From Halovenus salina (GTDB lineage Archaea; Halobacteriota; Halobacteria; Halobacteriales; Haloarculaceae): a stretch of 64,000 bases of DNA. The position numbers were made by a program, and so were the translations under genes. The DNA lies in assembly GCF_026410925.1 (NCBI RefSeq), contig NZ_CP112975.1, forward strand, positions 1-64,000, read 5' to 3'. Positions 7,745-17,973 of the stretch are shown piece by piece (positions within the stretch are counted from its first letter, which is position 1; every line of letters starts with the position of its first letter). The notes below the pieces were generated by a model. The model saw nothing but the letters and a program-made list of their open reading frames with translations, was not told the origin of the DNA and did no database searches.

Positions 7745-9868
7745 TCAGTTACTGCTGTATGGGGCCGTCTGTGGTGAAGTCTGCGAGATGCCGTTTTCGT
7801 TAAGGAGCGTTACACGGACTTCATCGGCTGGGTTACCCCCACCAACAGTAATTGTCTGTTGTTGTGTTCAGTACTATCGACATCCACTGTCTCGGTTTTA
7901 ACAACATTCCCGTTTTTGAGTGATTCGACGCGGATCTGTGCATCGGGATCACTTGTTTCTAACGGTCACATCAATATTAGTTCCACCACCATCCTGTGTA
8001 TTGATGTTAGTAATTTTGTAGGTGTCTAAGTTACTTTTCCAGATCATCTATAAATGTGCCATCCGCATCGAGGAGTGTTGCGATATCACCGCCGTTATTC
8101 CAAATGTACGCATCAGTCGACCAATTGAACCGGTAGTCTGTGTCTGGGACTGCACTCTCAGCTGTTTTATTTGTCGTGATGACAACTGTGTCACTGCTGG
8201 TCAGAATCTGTCGTGGGAACGTAAAGTCGTAGTTTTGCCCCTCATCGTGAAGTTTCCAACCTTCTGTCGAGACCGGTTTTCCTGTGTAATTGAACTTCAC
8301 ATACTCCTCGTCTAAATCAAGCTCGGTAATGTTTGCAGTCACATTTGTTGGTGCTGGCTCGGGGAAGACAGTCACATTCAGTGTATCTTGACTTGTCCCC
8401 GAGGATGCAATAACGCGTGTTGAACCGCTTTGACTACTGTTGAACGTTACCGAGCCGCCGCCATCTGTAAATGTCTGTGTGTACTGACCGCTTTTAAGCT
8501 CACCAATATCTTGATTCTCAATAGCAAAGTTCGCACTCCCCGTTAGCTGCGGTTTGTTTGGGATAGTGAAGATGAGATTATCTGAATCCCCCCCAGCAAT
8601 AAATCGTGTACTTGACGCTTGCTCATCCCAGTCGATTTTGTACTCTGGCTGCGTTGCAGTTCCATTTGCTGGTGGTGTGACAGTGATGCTTGTGGTAACT
8701 GTCCGTGCCTCGGGATCAGCCGCAACGTCGGGCGCTGTTGAATTCTTTGCGAGTGTGAATGTGACATCAACTTCACCAGTTGTGTTTTCAAATGGCAAAT
8801 ACCGGTATGTATACTCTCCGCCACTCGCCTTCTCACGCCGTATCGTACCATTCCCTTGGGTGATGTTGTCATTTACTGTCGCATTGACACGTTCGTTGTA
8901 TTTGTTTCGTGTCTCGACAGTAATGCGCTGTGACTCGGCGCTTGTAATGTTGAACGACCGCCTGTTTTGATCAGTAATATACGCTGCCTTATCGCGCGCT
9001 GTCTGTGTGCCAACGCCAACCTTTACCAACTGCAAGGAGTACGTCCCGCGTTTGAGTTCAACATGTAACATCGAGTAGTCGTCTGCGCTTCGATATCTGT
9101 CGTGTCGACAGCAGTGACGTTCCCGTCATCCAATTCATCTTCAAATACCTCTCGCCATTCACTCACGTTCATCCGTGTTGGAGTCGAAATCGTCATGTTG
9201 TGGCTCTCGTTGCCGACCTCGACAGTCCGCGTTCTGGTACTTATCGGCTCGATGTCGACCGAGATGCTGTTGACCCGGTCCTCTCTGAGTGTCCCGTTCA
9301 CTGCGACCATGGTGATTGTGTCGTCGCGGACCAGGGTCTGCCCAGTTATGGAAAGTTCCTGATTCTCCCCAAACTTGTTGTACAGTACGCTATGTTCGTA
9401 GATAGTCCGGGGCGCATTTCTGTACTCGTTGTACCGGGGCTCGTACTCTATCGCGCCAGTATTGTACTGCCGGGCAGTTCCATTCCAGAAATCACCGATT
9501 TCCCCGCTTGCAGATGCGTTCTCGATGCTGACGTTGAACCCGCTGTCCGTCGTCTTGACTGTCCGTATCGTCCCGCTCACAGGTGGGGGATTCCTGAAAA
9601 TCGTTCGTGAGGGATAGCGAACACCCAAATCAATTGTCGTTGAGCGCGGAGTCGATATACCGGGGAGTGAATTCACAGTCGTCCGCAGCTCTATCATTTG
9701 CTTCTGGACCTCTTGATTATGATTGAACTCGATTTCTTCATTCTGGGCAGGAACCTGGAATGCCTGCCATGTCGAAAGCGCAACGATGAGCATGCCAAAT
9801 AGTAACACAGCGCCGATTTGTACCGATTGTGCGCGTGTATCGTTCCGGAACATATGACTGAATCCCAT
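7745..9868 (-). pseudogene. Pilin-like surface protein with lamin-tail domain, broken by at least three frameshifts
   Basis: The first frame (9023-9868) begins with a class III-type signal: RNDTRAQSVQIGAVLLFGML, a hydrophobic helix behind short polar residues, as in archaeal type IV pilin-like DUF7289 proteins. A one-base shift near 9085 moves the reading to the second frame (8031-9071), which continues the same domain with HVELKRGTYSLQLVKVGVG, then beta-sandwich modules and a lamin-tail-type domain (ITELDLDEEYVKF...YIWNNGGDIATLLD). After a stop at 8031 a further 90 residues are readable in two more frames (ITNINTQDGGGTNIDV; IRVESLKNGNVVKTETV) to a stop at 7745-7747. The original product was probably a secreted or pilus-like protein of about 700 residues. 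Confidence 0.7.
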
Positions 9869-9972
9869 CTGAGACAGCGCGAGTCACGCGCAATCTCGTA
9901 TTCCCGTGATTAAGAGGATGTATGGTATGGGTCTATTTATGCTAAGGGGTCCTTGCTCAGAGATGTGGAATA

Positions 9973-10380
9973 ATGGGTGGCAGTCGAGCTCTTCCATTAT
10001 CCGGGGAAGGGGCACTTGGTGACGACCGCATCAAGCGATTCTGGGGATTAGGACTGATTGCTGTCTTTTTGCACGGTGTTGCTGATCCTGTTATAACATA
10101 CATTACAGTGAGCGTGTATGATGTTGGTCGAGAGGCAAACCCATGGCTAGCCACTCATTTAGAAAAAGGAGCAACTTCTTTTCTACTCGTCCATGCCCAA
10201 CTTTATTTGATAATCTTCGGGATTTTTGCTGCATTTACCTGGCTATTTTATCGTGGGACGGACTCAGAAAGAGAGCAGATATACAAGTTGTCACTTGTGC
10301 TGTGGTCGTTGATAATTCTCTGGGGAGCATTCATCGTGGGGAATAATCTGTTCGTACTGGCAGACGGTATTGGTTTCTAG
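9973..10380 (+). CDS. Small membrane protein, DUF5658-like
   Basis: A 135-residue protein with three to four hydrophobic helices: FWGLGLIAVFLHGVADP (about 23-40), LYLIIFGIFAAFTWLFY (75-92) and LVLWSLIILWGAFIVGNN (106-124). A conserved-looking GREANPW sits between helices 1 and 2; 'D...T......E.NP' is the signature of the DUF5658 family of small archaeal membrane proteins. ATG 9973 is followed closely behind an AT-rich stretch (9921-9945), compatible with a leaderless transcript. Function unknown. Confidence 0.65.
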   Translation: MGGSRALPLSGEGALGDDRIKRFWGLGLIAVFLHGVADPVITYITVSVYDVGREANPWLATHLEKGATSFLLVHAQLYLIIFGIFAAFTWLFYRGTDSEREQIYKLSLVLWSLIILWGAFIVGNNLFVLADGIGF

Positions 10381-10473
10381 TGGAGTTTCAAGCGTGATTT
10401 GCTGGATAGAGTTGGCGGGGTTTGATACGAGCGTTGTCGATTGTGAGTTGTCATCCGATTGCAGAATCGTGTA

Positions 10474-11736
10474 TTATTTCGAGCGGTGACGCACGACAAC
10501 TGTAGCACTTGCCGTAGTTATCAGACTCGCAATAACTATCGTATTCTTTTGATTTGACGCCCCATACGGTTCTTGTATAATGAGGGCGTCATTGTCGTCG
10601 TAGACAAAGACAGTGTCGCCGCCGTTGTTCCAGATCGCGCTGCCACTACCCCAGTATAATTCGGTTTCAGTGTCTTCTCCAGAGCCGGTGTAGAGTGTTA
10701 CTTTTTCCCCAGACCCAAGAGTAAAACCGTCGGGGAAGTGGTAAGTATGTTCGACATCATCCTCAACTCGCCACTCACTCAAATCTAACTCTTCGTCGCC
10801 TTCGTTTCGGAATACCACGTATTCGTCGTTGAGATTTTCGTTCTCGTTGCCTTCCGCGTCTTCGTGGATTTCTGCAACTACTAATGGGCCATCGCTTTGG
10901 CTGTCGGTTTCCGTGGGGGTAGTGACAGATCGGCACTCCCAAACGCCAGTTTGAGATGATTGCGCACTATCTTCTGCGTTGTAGAAACGGTCAGACTGAG
11001 TGAAATCGCTGTCATAGACTCGTGCGTATCCTCCGCTAACAAGCTGATAGTTGAAATTCTCTCCGCCGACAATCAAGTATCCGAGCAGTCGACCGTAGCT
11101 ACCACGGGAATCAGATTTTTCATCAAACTGGAGCGTTACTGTTCTCCCGGTCAGTTCATCCTTAGCATATTCAGATGCTTGGTCTCCCCAATCACGGAGA
11201 CATTCACGGCCTGCCTCGGTATCTGGAATACCCTCATATTCACTTGGATCGACAGAAACGTGTACTTCAGGCGTGTCGACTCCAAGTAGTCTGACTGTAT
11301 CTGTCGACCCATTCTCGAATTCAATATCTACCGTATCTCCGTCAATTACGTTGGTGATAGTAACTGTCAATTCAGTGGTTCCACTATCCGGAGTTTTCGT
11401 CGGTTCTGGAGTTTGTGTCGGTGTTGAGCGAGGGGTAGGGGTCTGAGTTGGTGTGGGCGTCAAAGTCGGTGTTGGCGTCGGCGTTGTAGATGCGGTGGGC
11501 GTTTGAGAGGCTGTTGTTATAGTTGTAGGAGAATCTGTCGGTGTGCCTGTCCGTGTTGTCTCGCTGTCACTCGTCTCTGCAGATGTAGCTTGTTCCGTTT
11601 CAACGACTGTAGGTGATGTCACCGCCTCTGTTGGTTTCTCCTGTGTTGGTGTTGGACTACCTGTACCACCACAGCCTGCAAGAATGACTACGACTGAAAG
11701 AGAGAATACAACTATCAGTGTCCGTCTATACATCAT
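10474..11736 (-). CDS. Secreted lipoprotein: thermonuclease (SNase-like) domain fused to a lamin-tail domain
   Basis: 420 residues. Residues 1-22 are a lipoprotein signal (VVILAGCGG lipobox). A 90-residue Thr/Pro linker follows, with many TPTPT and TQTPT runs, typical of exposed haloarchaeal lipoproteins. Residues about 122-270 form an SNase-like domain: TNVIDGDTVDIEF, VRLLGVDTPEV and YGRLLGYLIVGG keep the Asp/Arg-rich catalytic pattern. Residues about 290-400 form a lamin-tail domain (VVAEIHEDAEG, then DEYVVFRNEG, LSEWRVED, AIWNNGGDTVFVYD). It ends in a short hydrophobic segment (TIVIASLITTASATVVV). Likely an extracellular nuclease; the lamin-tail part may bind DNA or envelope material. Confidence 0.85.
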   Translation of the reverse strand: MMYRRTLIVVFSLSVVVILAGCGGTGSPTPTQEKPTEAVTSPTVVETEQATSAETSDSETTRTGTPTDSPTTITTASQTPTASTTPTPTPTLTPTPTQTPTPRSTPTQTPEPTKTPDSGTTELTVTITNVIDGDTVDIEFENGSTDTVRLLGVDTPEVHVSVDPSEYEGIPDTEAGRECLRDWGDQASEYAKDELTGRTVTLQFDEKSDSRGSYGRLLGYLIVGGENFNYQLVSGGYARVYDSDFTQSDRFYNAEDSAQSSQTGVWECRSVTTPTETDSQSDGPLVVAEIHEDAEGNENENLNDEYVVFRNEGDEELDLSEWRVEDDVEHTYHFPDGFTLGSGEKVTLYTGSGEDTETELYWGSGSAIWNNGGDTVFVYDDNDALIIQEPYGASNQKNTIVIASLITTASATVVVRHRSK

Positions 11737-11828
11737 ATATTAATTGAATACTAACAAATGATTAATTTATCGTCCCCGGCTGTTGCATTCACACTTTGTA
11801 TGCTTGCACAGCCCCACCAGCCAATTCT

Positions 11829-13228
11829 CAGTACCTCACAAAGCCTGTTAGTTGAGAGGTCTGCTTGCTGAACTGTGACCAAACAGAACCAACAAGCAGA
11901 CGGTGAAATCCACGAGGACCAGCTTCTTAACTTTCTCGTCAACGCACTCACCGGTGCATTCGGCGTAAGTCTCGCTGAGAATGCTGAGATCAATCCCGAA
12001 GACATCTACGAGGTCCTCGTCGGCGCAGCCGCCGACGGGACCTCGATCTCCATGCTCTGTGATCGGAGTGAAGACAGTCCATCCAGTACGGATATCCTCT
12101 ACCACCTCCGAACCAAGTTCGATCTTGACACCGTCAAAGCCGTTGGCAACACACTACTCCAAGAGTACACGCTTGAACTGCTCCTGAGCAGGTGGAAATC
12201 GTCGTGGATTTCCACCTGCGACCCTACTACGGCGACAGAGACGAAACAGACGGTCTCTATTACAACGAAGCGAAAGATGGAACCACCGCATTCCATGCCT
12301 ATGCTACATTGTACGCCCGCGTGAAGAACAAACGCTACACCTTGGCGGTGCGCCGTCTCACCGACGGCGACACCGCCAGCAGTGTCCTTGCAGAGTTTCT
12401 TGGCCTTGTCGATGACTTCGACTTCGAAGTCAAGGCGCTCTACGTGGACAGTGAATTCTACGACGGCAAGTGTCTCACGCTGATGCAAGCGCACAACCAC
12501 GCCTATGTCGTCCCGATCATCCCGTGGGGAACAAAGATTCAGAACGAACTCTCCAAAGGATGGAGTCGTGAGATTGAACACGACTTGACGACGGAATTCG
12601 ACGGTCACGAATGGACCGTCGAATTCCCGGTCATGATCGACTGTACCTACCAACAAGGGCGGTACGGGGAGCATGGAGTGGCGCGTCACGGCTACGCCGT
12701 CGACGCGCCGTTCATCGACACACCGGGTCAGGCCCGCAAGCACTACAGCAAACGCTTCGGAATCGAAGCGACCTACCGATTATCAGAGTCATCGTTGATT
12801 TCAACGACGACGCAAGATGCGACGAGACGGCTCCTGTTCGTGGTACTCAGCTTGCTGCTGCAGAACGTCTGGCGGTATTTGCATTGGGAGTATGCGGCGA
12901 CGCCACGCCGAGGCGGGCGTCGCCTCTGGTGGTGGCCGTTCGAGGAGTTCATTCGGATGATCACCTGTGCAGCGTGGAACGCATTGTCGGTGAGACGCAA
13001 GATTCCAACAAACAAACCACCTGACGACCAGTTCATCCGGTAGATATCGACCGGGAAAGCCTGACTTCGTAGTGGTAACGCTGTTGTCGTCGGCGGCTGA
13101 CCGCCGCCGACTCGACACCATCTACCAGTTGTTGTCTGTTTGGTGGAAAATTCACACGAGACCTGTGCCAGCTGCAGCGTTCATCTGCGGGTTGCGGTCA
13201 ATCAGCACCGAACCTTTGTGAGGTACTG
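11829..13228 (+). mobile_element. ISH3-family insertion sequence
   Basis: 1400 bp bounded by CAGTACCTCACAAAG (11829-11843) and its inverse CTTTGTGAGGTACTG (13214-13228), a 15-bp perfect terminal repeat. No convincing short target duplication is seen at the flanks. The transposase inside is of the ISH3 family (ISH51/ISH27 relatives, normally about 1.39 kb). Confidence 0.85.
11875..13043 (+). pseudogene. ISH3-family transposase with one frameshift
   Basis: The first frame, from GTG 11875, encodes the N-terminal part (EIHEDQLLNFLVNALTGAFG, then DGTSISMLCDRS). Near 12188 one base is missing: GAACTGCTCCTGAGCAGG should read ...CTN CCT GAG CAG GTG GAA. The rest (VEIVVDFHLRPYYGDRDETD, then LYVDSEFYDG and HYSKRFGIEATYRLSES) continues in the +1 frame to TAG 13041-13043. 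The DDE residues are visible as VVDFHLRP, YVDSEFYD and FGIEATYR. The full protein would be about 389 residues. As it stands no intact transposase is made. Confidence 0.85.
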
Positions 13229-13278
13229 ATGCTTGATAACCCAACTGATTCCACCCGATTTACGGGGTCTTCCCCGTT

Positions 13279-14187
13279 TCAATTCATCATTTCGGCTTGT
13301 TCAGCAGCTTCGGCCGCTGCTACTACGAGTTCAACGTGTGACTCTAACGAAGTGGCATCCAGCACCAGCCCACGCTGGTCACAAGCGACAGTCGCTTTCG
13401 GTGTTTGCGTTCGATCATCTTCAGCGGCTTCTAATGCTTTTCGAGCGAAAGTTGCGGAATGGCTGTCGGATTTCTCTAGTCGCGCTGTCAGCGCGTCTAT
13501 CATCATCCCGGCTGCATCCCCAATTGCAACGCCAGGATTGTCGACCGTGATGACTTGCTTGAGGCGTGGTGTGAGGAGGGTTTCCGCACGCTCTTCAGGA
13601 AGGTCACCCCAGACTGCAATCCCGTCTTCGACACTGACTGTTCGCGTACCACCCATTTCTGGAAGGTTAGCCAGCGATTCTTCGTTCGGGGCGATATCGG
13701 GAATTGTACCACCTGATTGTGCCAGATCAGTCATTTCCTCATCAGACTTGCCAACAATCGCACTCCACTCCAAGGGACGGTCAAGTTCAGCTTCGATATG
13801 GGTGTAGGTTGTTCCCGAACTACCTTCGGGAGTACCACCGCTGGTGTAGGAGTAGACTCGAATCGGCCGGCCGCCCACGTCGCCGGTCAGTTCAGGTTTG
13901 AGAATCCCGTGGCGACCAAAATTCGTTTTGAACCCTATGGATCGAGCAGTCTTATGCCACCGTCCGGCAGTTATCAGGCTACCAAGGAACCCAGCAATGA
14001 CTGGAAGTAACATCGCTCCAATAATCGCAACCGGTGGGCCAACAGGTATCATCGACGGCGTTATGAAAGGGGAAGCAAAGCCGAGTATCACAGCAATGAT
14101 GCCCCCTGTCAGGACCAAGGCTACTCCAACCAATATAGATGTAATCCGAACCATGTTTGAATACAGCAAATCAAGATTGTACGTCAC
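13279..14187 (-). CDS. Membrane protein with cytoplasmic domain, function unknown
   Basis: A 302-residue protein; a start at MVRITSILV (residue 12, position 14154) is also possible. Two transmembrane helices lie at about 13-35 (ITSILVGVALVLTGGIIAVI) and 50-72 (VAIIGAMLLPVIAGFLGSLI). A soluble domain follows: GRWHKTARSIGFKTNFG, then GDVGGRPIRVYSYTSGG, a layout shared with haloarchaeal membrane proteins distantly like DUF3137. The last 30 residues are rich in Ala/Glu and helical. It lies alone between ISH3 and the IS4 element and is intact. Confidence 0.65.
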   Translation of the reverse strand: MTYNLDLLYSNMVRITSILVGVALVLTGGIIAVILGFASPFITPSMIPVGPPVAIIGAMLLPVIAGFLGSLITAGRWHKTARSIGFKTNFGRHGILKPELTGDVGGRPIRVYSYTSGGTPEGSSGTTYTHIEAELDRPLEWSAIVGKSDEEMTDLAQSGGTIPDIAPNEESLANLPEMGGTRTVSVEDGIAVWGDLPEERAETLLTPRLKQVITVDNPGVAIGDAAGMMIDALTARLEKSDSHSATFARKALEAAEDDRTQTPKATVACDQRGLVLDATSLESHVELVVAAAEAAEQAEMMN

Positions 14188-14463
14188 TTAAATTTTGTTC
14201 GTAAATATATCAAGATTACAAACATCTCAATATCTGGTCTGTTGCTTCTGTCGCGTTCTGAGTTAATAAAGCCCTGGAGAAATTGAGACCTCTTCGGGTG
14301 GTATTGAAGCAGGATCGCTGGGAGTGATCAGCTCCGAACAAGAGCATCAAACCATGTGGTCGGTCAAGAGAACCCGCGTCTCGAAGATATAGGGGAGAAA
14401 ATCACAGGTGAGACGACAGCCGTCGCTGGTGGGCGACGGCTGTCACCGGTAGACTGGGCTCAA

Positions 14464-15817
14464 TCAGCCGAACGACTCCAGCGTCTCGTTCCAGAACGTC
14501 CGGACTTGCTGGATTGCACGCGCCATGCCACCCTTCACCGGGTGGCATTGGCGAAACCACTCGACAAGCACGTAGGCAATTAGCGCACAGAACAGCTCGA
14601 GCAGGACGCCGTTCAGCGATATCGAGTGGAAGTTCTCGATGTTCAGATACTGCTTCAGCTCCCGAAAGAGAATCTCGATACATGTCCTGAGCGTGTAAAT
14701 GCTGATCACGTCGATGGGACCGTATTCTGACGACGCCAGCGTCGTCAGGTACTCGATCTCTTCTCCGTCTGGTGTTTCCAGAACAATCCGGCAAAACTCT
14801 TCACCAGTCTCGGCCAACTCAATGCGTTCATCACGAACCCGCCGCGTCGATTTGCCATCAGAGTTGTTTGGCTGAGCGGCGTTGGTCCCGGAGACAGCTA
14901 CTTCGAACTCTTCGAGGACTTCGATGACATCAAACCGAGCGTCGGAGTGCAGCAGCGTAACGAAGTCGTCGTCACTGTGCTTGATCTCACAAAATCGGAG
15001 ATAGCGCGTGTATGCACGGTCAAAGACCCAGATGACCGAGTCGAGGTCTGCGAAGACCTCGACATCGTCTTTGAGGAGATTGAACTGCGGGCTTTCGTGG
15101 CTGTCGCCTTCTGTAACAGTGGCATCGAGTGGGTTTTTGTGTTCTCCGTCCACGCGCCCAGCACAGTGAAGTTCGAGTCCCCGGTCATCTGTATCAATCT
15201 CGTAGACATCTTCGTCGTCTCCGACGAATTCGTCTGATAGTGATTGTTGTGGTTATTTTCGTGACCACGTCACGAATCTCGGTGTTTCACGGCGTGAGAC
15301 CCGCGCCTCGTTTCCCGACGGCGGTAACGACTCGCAACAATCACTATGAGACGACAACAGAGCGTGTGAGTTCGAGGTTCGTTGCGTCGGCAGCGACGAC
15401 ACCTCGCGTCAGCCATTCCAGTCGTTTTCGTTGGACTGCTCGCTGATGATACAGTTGTGGCGTGTGCAGTAGCTCGAACAGGAGGCGAACGACCGCGCGG
15501 TAGTCGCAGTCGTTCGTGAGTTCGGAGAACCGTGACTTGGGCATGTGTTCGAGGGACTCGTCAACAACGGTCTTGTCTTCGAGTTCGGCAAGAGAACTGG
15601 ACGGATCGAGGCCTTCACGAACAGCGACCTTGAGGTGGTTCGTGAAGTCGTGTTTGTCCGAGTGGATGCCGATTCTGAACTCGTCGGCAATAGACTCGCT
15701 GTCGACTGCGTCGAGCAGCGAGTAGAGTGCATCAGCGACAATTTCGTCAGTATTGATGTTGCTGGCGTCTGTACCTCTTGTTGACGGCCTGTGTTCTGAG
15801 TTGGAAGCTACAGACAT
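14464..15817 (-). pseudogene. IS4-family transposase interrupted by a MITE
   Basis: The N-terminal frame (15344-15817) runs to VAADATNLELTRSVVVS and stops; the C-terminal frame resumes at SDEFVGDDEDVYEIDTDD and ends at TGA/TAG near 14464. Removing 112 bases (15238-15349: the insertion plus one TGA copy) restores one frame of 414 codons, VVVSDEFVGDD without a gap. Conserved parts include MPKSRFSELTND, VFDRAYTRYLRFCEI and the C-terminal DDE glutamate in LRTCIEILFRELKQYL, the Y-(2)-R-(3)-E-(6)-K pattern typical of IS4 transposases. Confidence 0.85.
15238..15346. mobile_element. 109-bp MITE inserted in the IS4 transposase, TGA target duplication
   Basis: Starts TAGTGATTGTTG and ends CAACAATCACTA, a 12-bp perfect inverted repeat that extends imperfectly inward. 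It is flanked by TGA at 15235-15237 and 15347-15349. Precise removal of 112 bp restores the host reading frame. It has no coding capacity, so it must have been moved by a transposase supplied in trans. Confidence 0.85.
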
Positions 15818-15870
15818 TACAGGCCGTCACGACCGGCTCATGCCAGTTTTAAATACTCAGAACGCGACAG

Positions 15871-16249
15871 TCAGTACTTAATTTTTCATACATGATCATT
15901 CTTCTGGTTTACTAATATGTTGTGTCCACGTGTCAATAGCCACACCCCAGTCCGGTCAATTTGTACACGTTCTTACGTCGGAGATCGTTGATTCGGCTCA
16001 GGCAGTGGTCCAGAATAGTTCTCACGGCTTAATTCGCTGGGTCTTGGATTATGCTCTCCGATTAAATATATCGGAGGTTCGGGTCGATATTCGGACTATA
16101 TCGCACTAAATATATCATCACTAAAATAGGAAATACGGCAGTACAGGGTGTGAGAAGACTTCTGTACCACTGCCACAGTTTGGTTAAAGAATGACCGGAC
16201 AGAAAATATGACACTCAGTCTTATATACTCACACAGTATTTGTAACACT
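15871..16249. other. AT-rich intergenic region with a small hairpin and probable promoter
   Basis: No gene is seen. CTCCGA (16056-16061) and TCGGAG (16071-16076) form an inverted repeat around ATTAAATATA, which itself looks like a TATA-type box. AAATATATC occurs again near 16110. These probably lie in the control region of the downstream lipoprotein gene. Confidence 0.35.
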
Positions 16250-17628
16250 ATGAAAAATTGTCAGAAGACATCTCGCAGACGACTGCTCAAAGTTGGTGTG
16301 ACTGCGGTTTGTGGCCTCGCAGGTTGTACCAGTCTGACGGACAGAGAGAATGGAGGGTCCAGGTCACAAGACGCGACACGGAACACGGAATCGACATCGA
16401 CCTCGTCAGGGCAAATTCGTGACGGGCCACCTGAGATGTCGGGTTGGCCACTTGATCAGTACGGACCTCGAAACACCTGTTACAACCCGACGACATCAGG
16501 GCCATCAGGTCCAGTCAAGGAAGCGTGGTCAACAACACTTGCCACACGTCAGTCCATAGGGCAACCAGGGGCGGAGAAACTGTTGTGGTGCAAGACGGGA
16601 CACTCTACACGACGAACGGTGGTGGTATCGTCCAGGCCATTGATACAGGGGACGGGTCTGAGGTGTGGTCACGCACAATAGCACTCCAATCAGGCAATAA
16701 ACGGCCAACAATCAGGTCACTTGCTGTCATGGATGGGCGTGTGTTTGTCCCAACCGGAGCCCGAGGGAGTCTACTGACGCTTGATGCGAACACCGGTGAG
16801 ACCCTTTGGGAGACAGATTCAACCGATGAGGGTGTTGAAAATCCACAGCGATACGACACACCGGTGAAGGGATCACCAACAGTCGTTGATGGGACTGTCT
16901 ACGTCGGAGATAATCGCTACAATATCTATGCACTGGACGCAGCAACCGGTGAGCGTATCTGGGTTTATACAGGCATTGAGCCAAATCGCCGTAAAATCAA
17001 CTACCAACTCGCTGTGCATGAGGGTCTCGTATATACCGCTCGCCAGGCACTCGATGCAGAGACAGGGGAGATTGTTTGGGATACTGAACTCCCGCCAGAA
17101 AACAGTCTTGGAGGAGACCCAACTATACACGGAGATGATCTCTGGGCACTGCGTACGTATGCGCTCCGGCAGCTTGATCTGAAAACAGGCGAACAACGCA
17201 GTTATCACGGCTATGAAACCGATGTGCGGACATCTGGAAGCCCAGTCGCTGGAGAGGGGCATATTTATTTTGCATCAAAAACACGCAAAGGGACAGTATA
17301 CGCTCTTCCGAACGACCCAGAAAAAATTAGCGCCTATCTTGAACAGCCGGCCGGGAGAACGTGGCAGAAGGCGCTTGCAGCCTGGCAGACATCGTCGTTC
17401 CAGGGAGGCGTCGCTCAATTTCAGGCGTCGATTGCGGATGGCGTCCTCTATATCCGTTCATCCTTGAAAGACAGAGGCTATCTATACGGCGTAGATGCTG
17501 CAACCGGTCAGCGGTTGTTCGAGTTTGAGACGTCAGTGAGTTCGTTCAGCAGTGCGCCGATTATCGTTGACGGCACTATCTATATTAGTACCCACGATGG
17601 CAAATTATTTGCTCTCTCTGAAAAGTGA
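16250..17628 (+). pseudogene. PQQ-type beta-propeller lipoprotein with one frameshift
   Basis: From ATG 16250 the protein starts MKNCQKTSRRRLLKVGVTAV and reaches a lipobox at GLAGC, with a twin-arginine motif (SRRRLLK), so it is a Tat-exported lipoprotein. Reading must shift once near 16565 (after RQSIGQP) to enter the long second frame, which contains at least six propeller blades: VVVQDGTLYTTNGGG, IVQAIDTGDGSEVW, LLTLDANTGETLW, IYALDAATGERIWVY, ALDAETGEIVWDT and LYGVDAATGQRLF. The repeated 'DAxTGExxW' form is that of PQQ-like repeat proteins, which often act as outer-surface scaffolds without any cofactor. Confidence 0.8.
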
Positions 17629-17973
17629 AGAATCGGGGTCTCCATGGCGACGGTCCTGTTTCTTTGAAACTCATCTGTTGAGTCTGAAAGAGAGTCGTTA
17701 AACGATTCTTCACACGAGAGATCGAAGACTCGTAAAGAATCTCCGTGATTCAACTTGTGAGAAACCCTTGCAGATGCCCCCTCTGCCCATATTCCGCACC
17801 CCGAACGAGCAGCCAGCGAATTTGAGGAAACCAAGCTAGATTTTGCGCCTTCTTGTTGCTGAAACTGAAGGAATTGCGACTCCTGACCACTCACTTCGTT
17901 GTTGCTATCAGATATGTGTAATGAAGGTCGCGGTTTTCGGGGCAAATGACAAACTCTCCCCGCTGTGAAAACA
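17629..17973. other. Intergenic region, no gene seen
   Basis: The only long frame here is a minus-strand ORF with Ser- and Cys-rich, non-acidic composition overlapping the 3' end of the propeller gene; it is not credible. The region probably includes the left flank of the IS1634-type element, but I could not find its terminal repeat. Confidence 0.4.

Larger units (their letters stand above)
14248..15870 (-). mobile_element. IS4-family (ISH8-group-like) element carrying a nested MITE
   Basis: Bounded by CTGTCGCGTTCTGAGT (14248-14263) and its inverse ACTCAGAACGCGACAG (15855-15870). The total is 1623 bp, or about 1511 bp once the 109-bp insertion and its 3-bp duplication are removed. No clear target duplication is seen outside. 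The transposase is on the minus strand. Confidence 0.8.

Noticed and set aside
13229-13807. 192-codon plus-strand frame opposite the membrane protein
   Set aside because: Ser/Thr/Arg-rich antisense of an intact gene with clear membrane helices.
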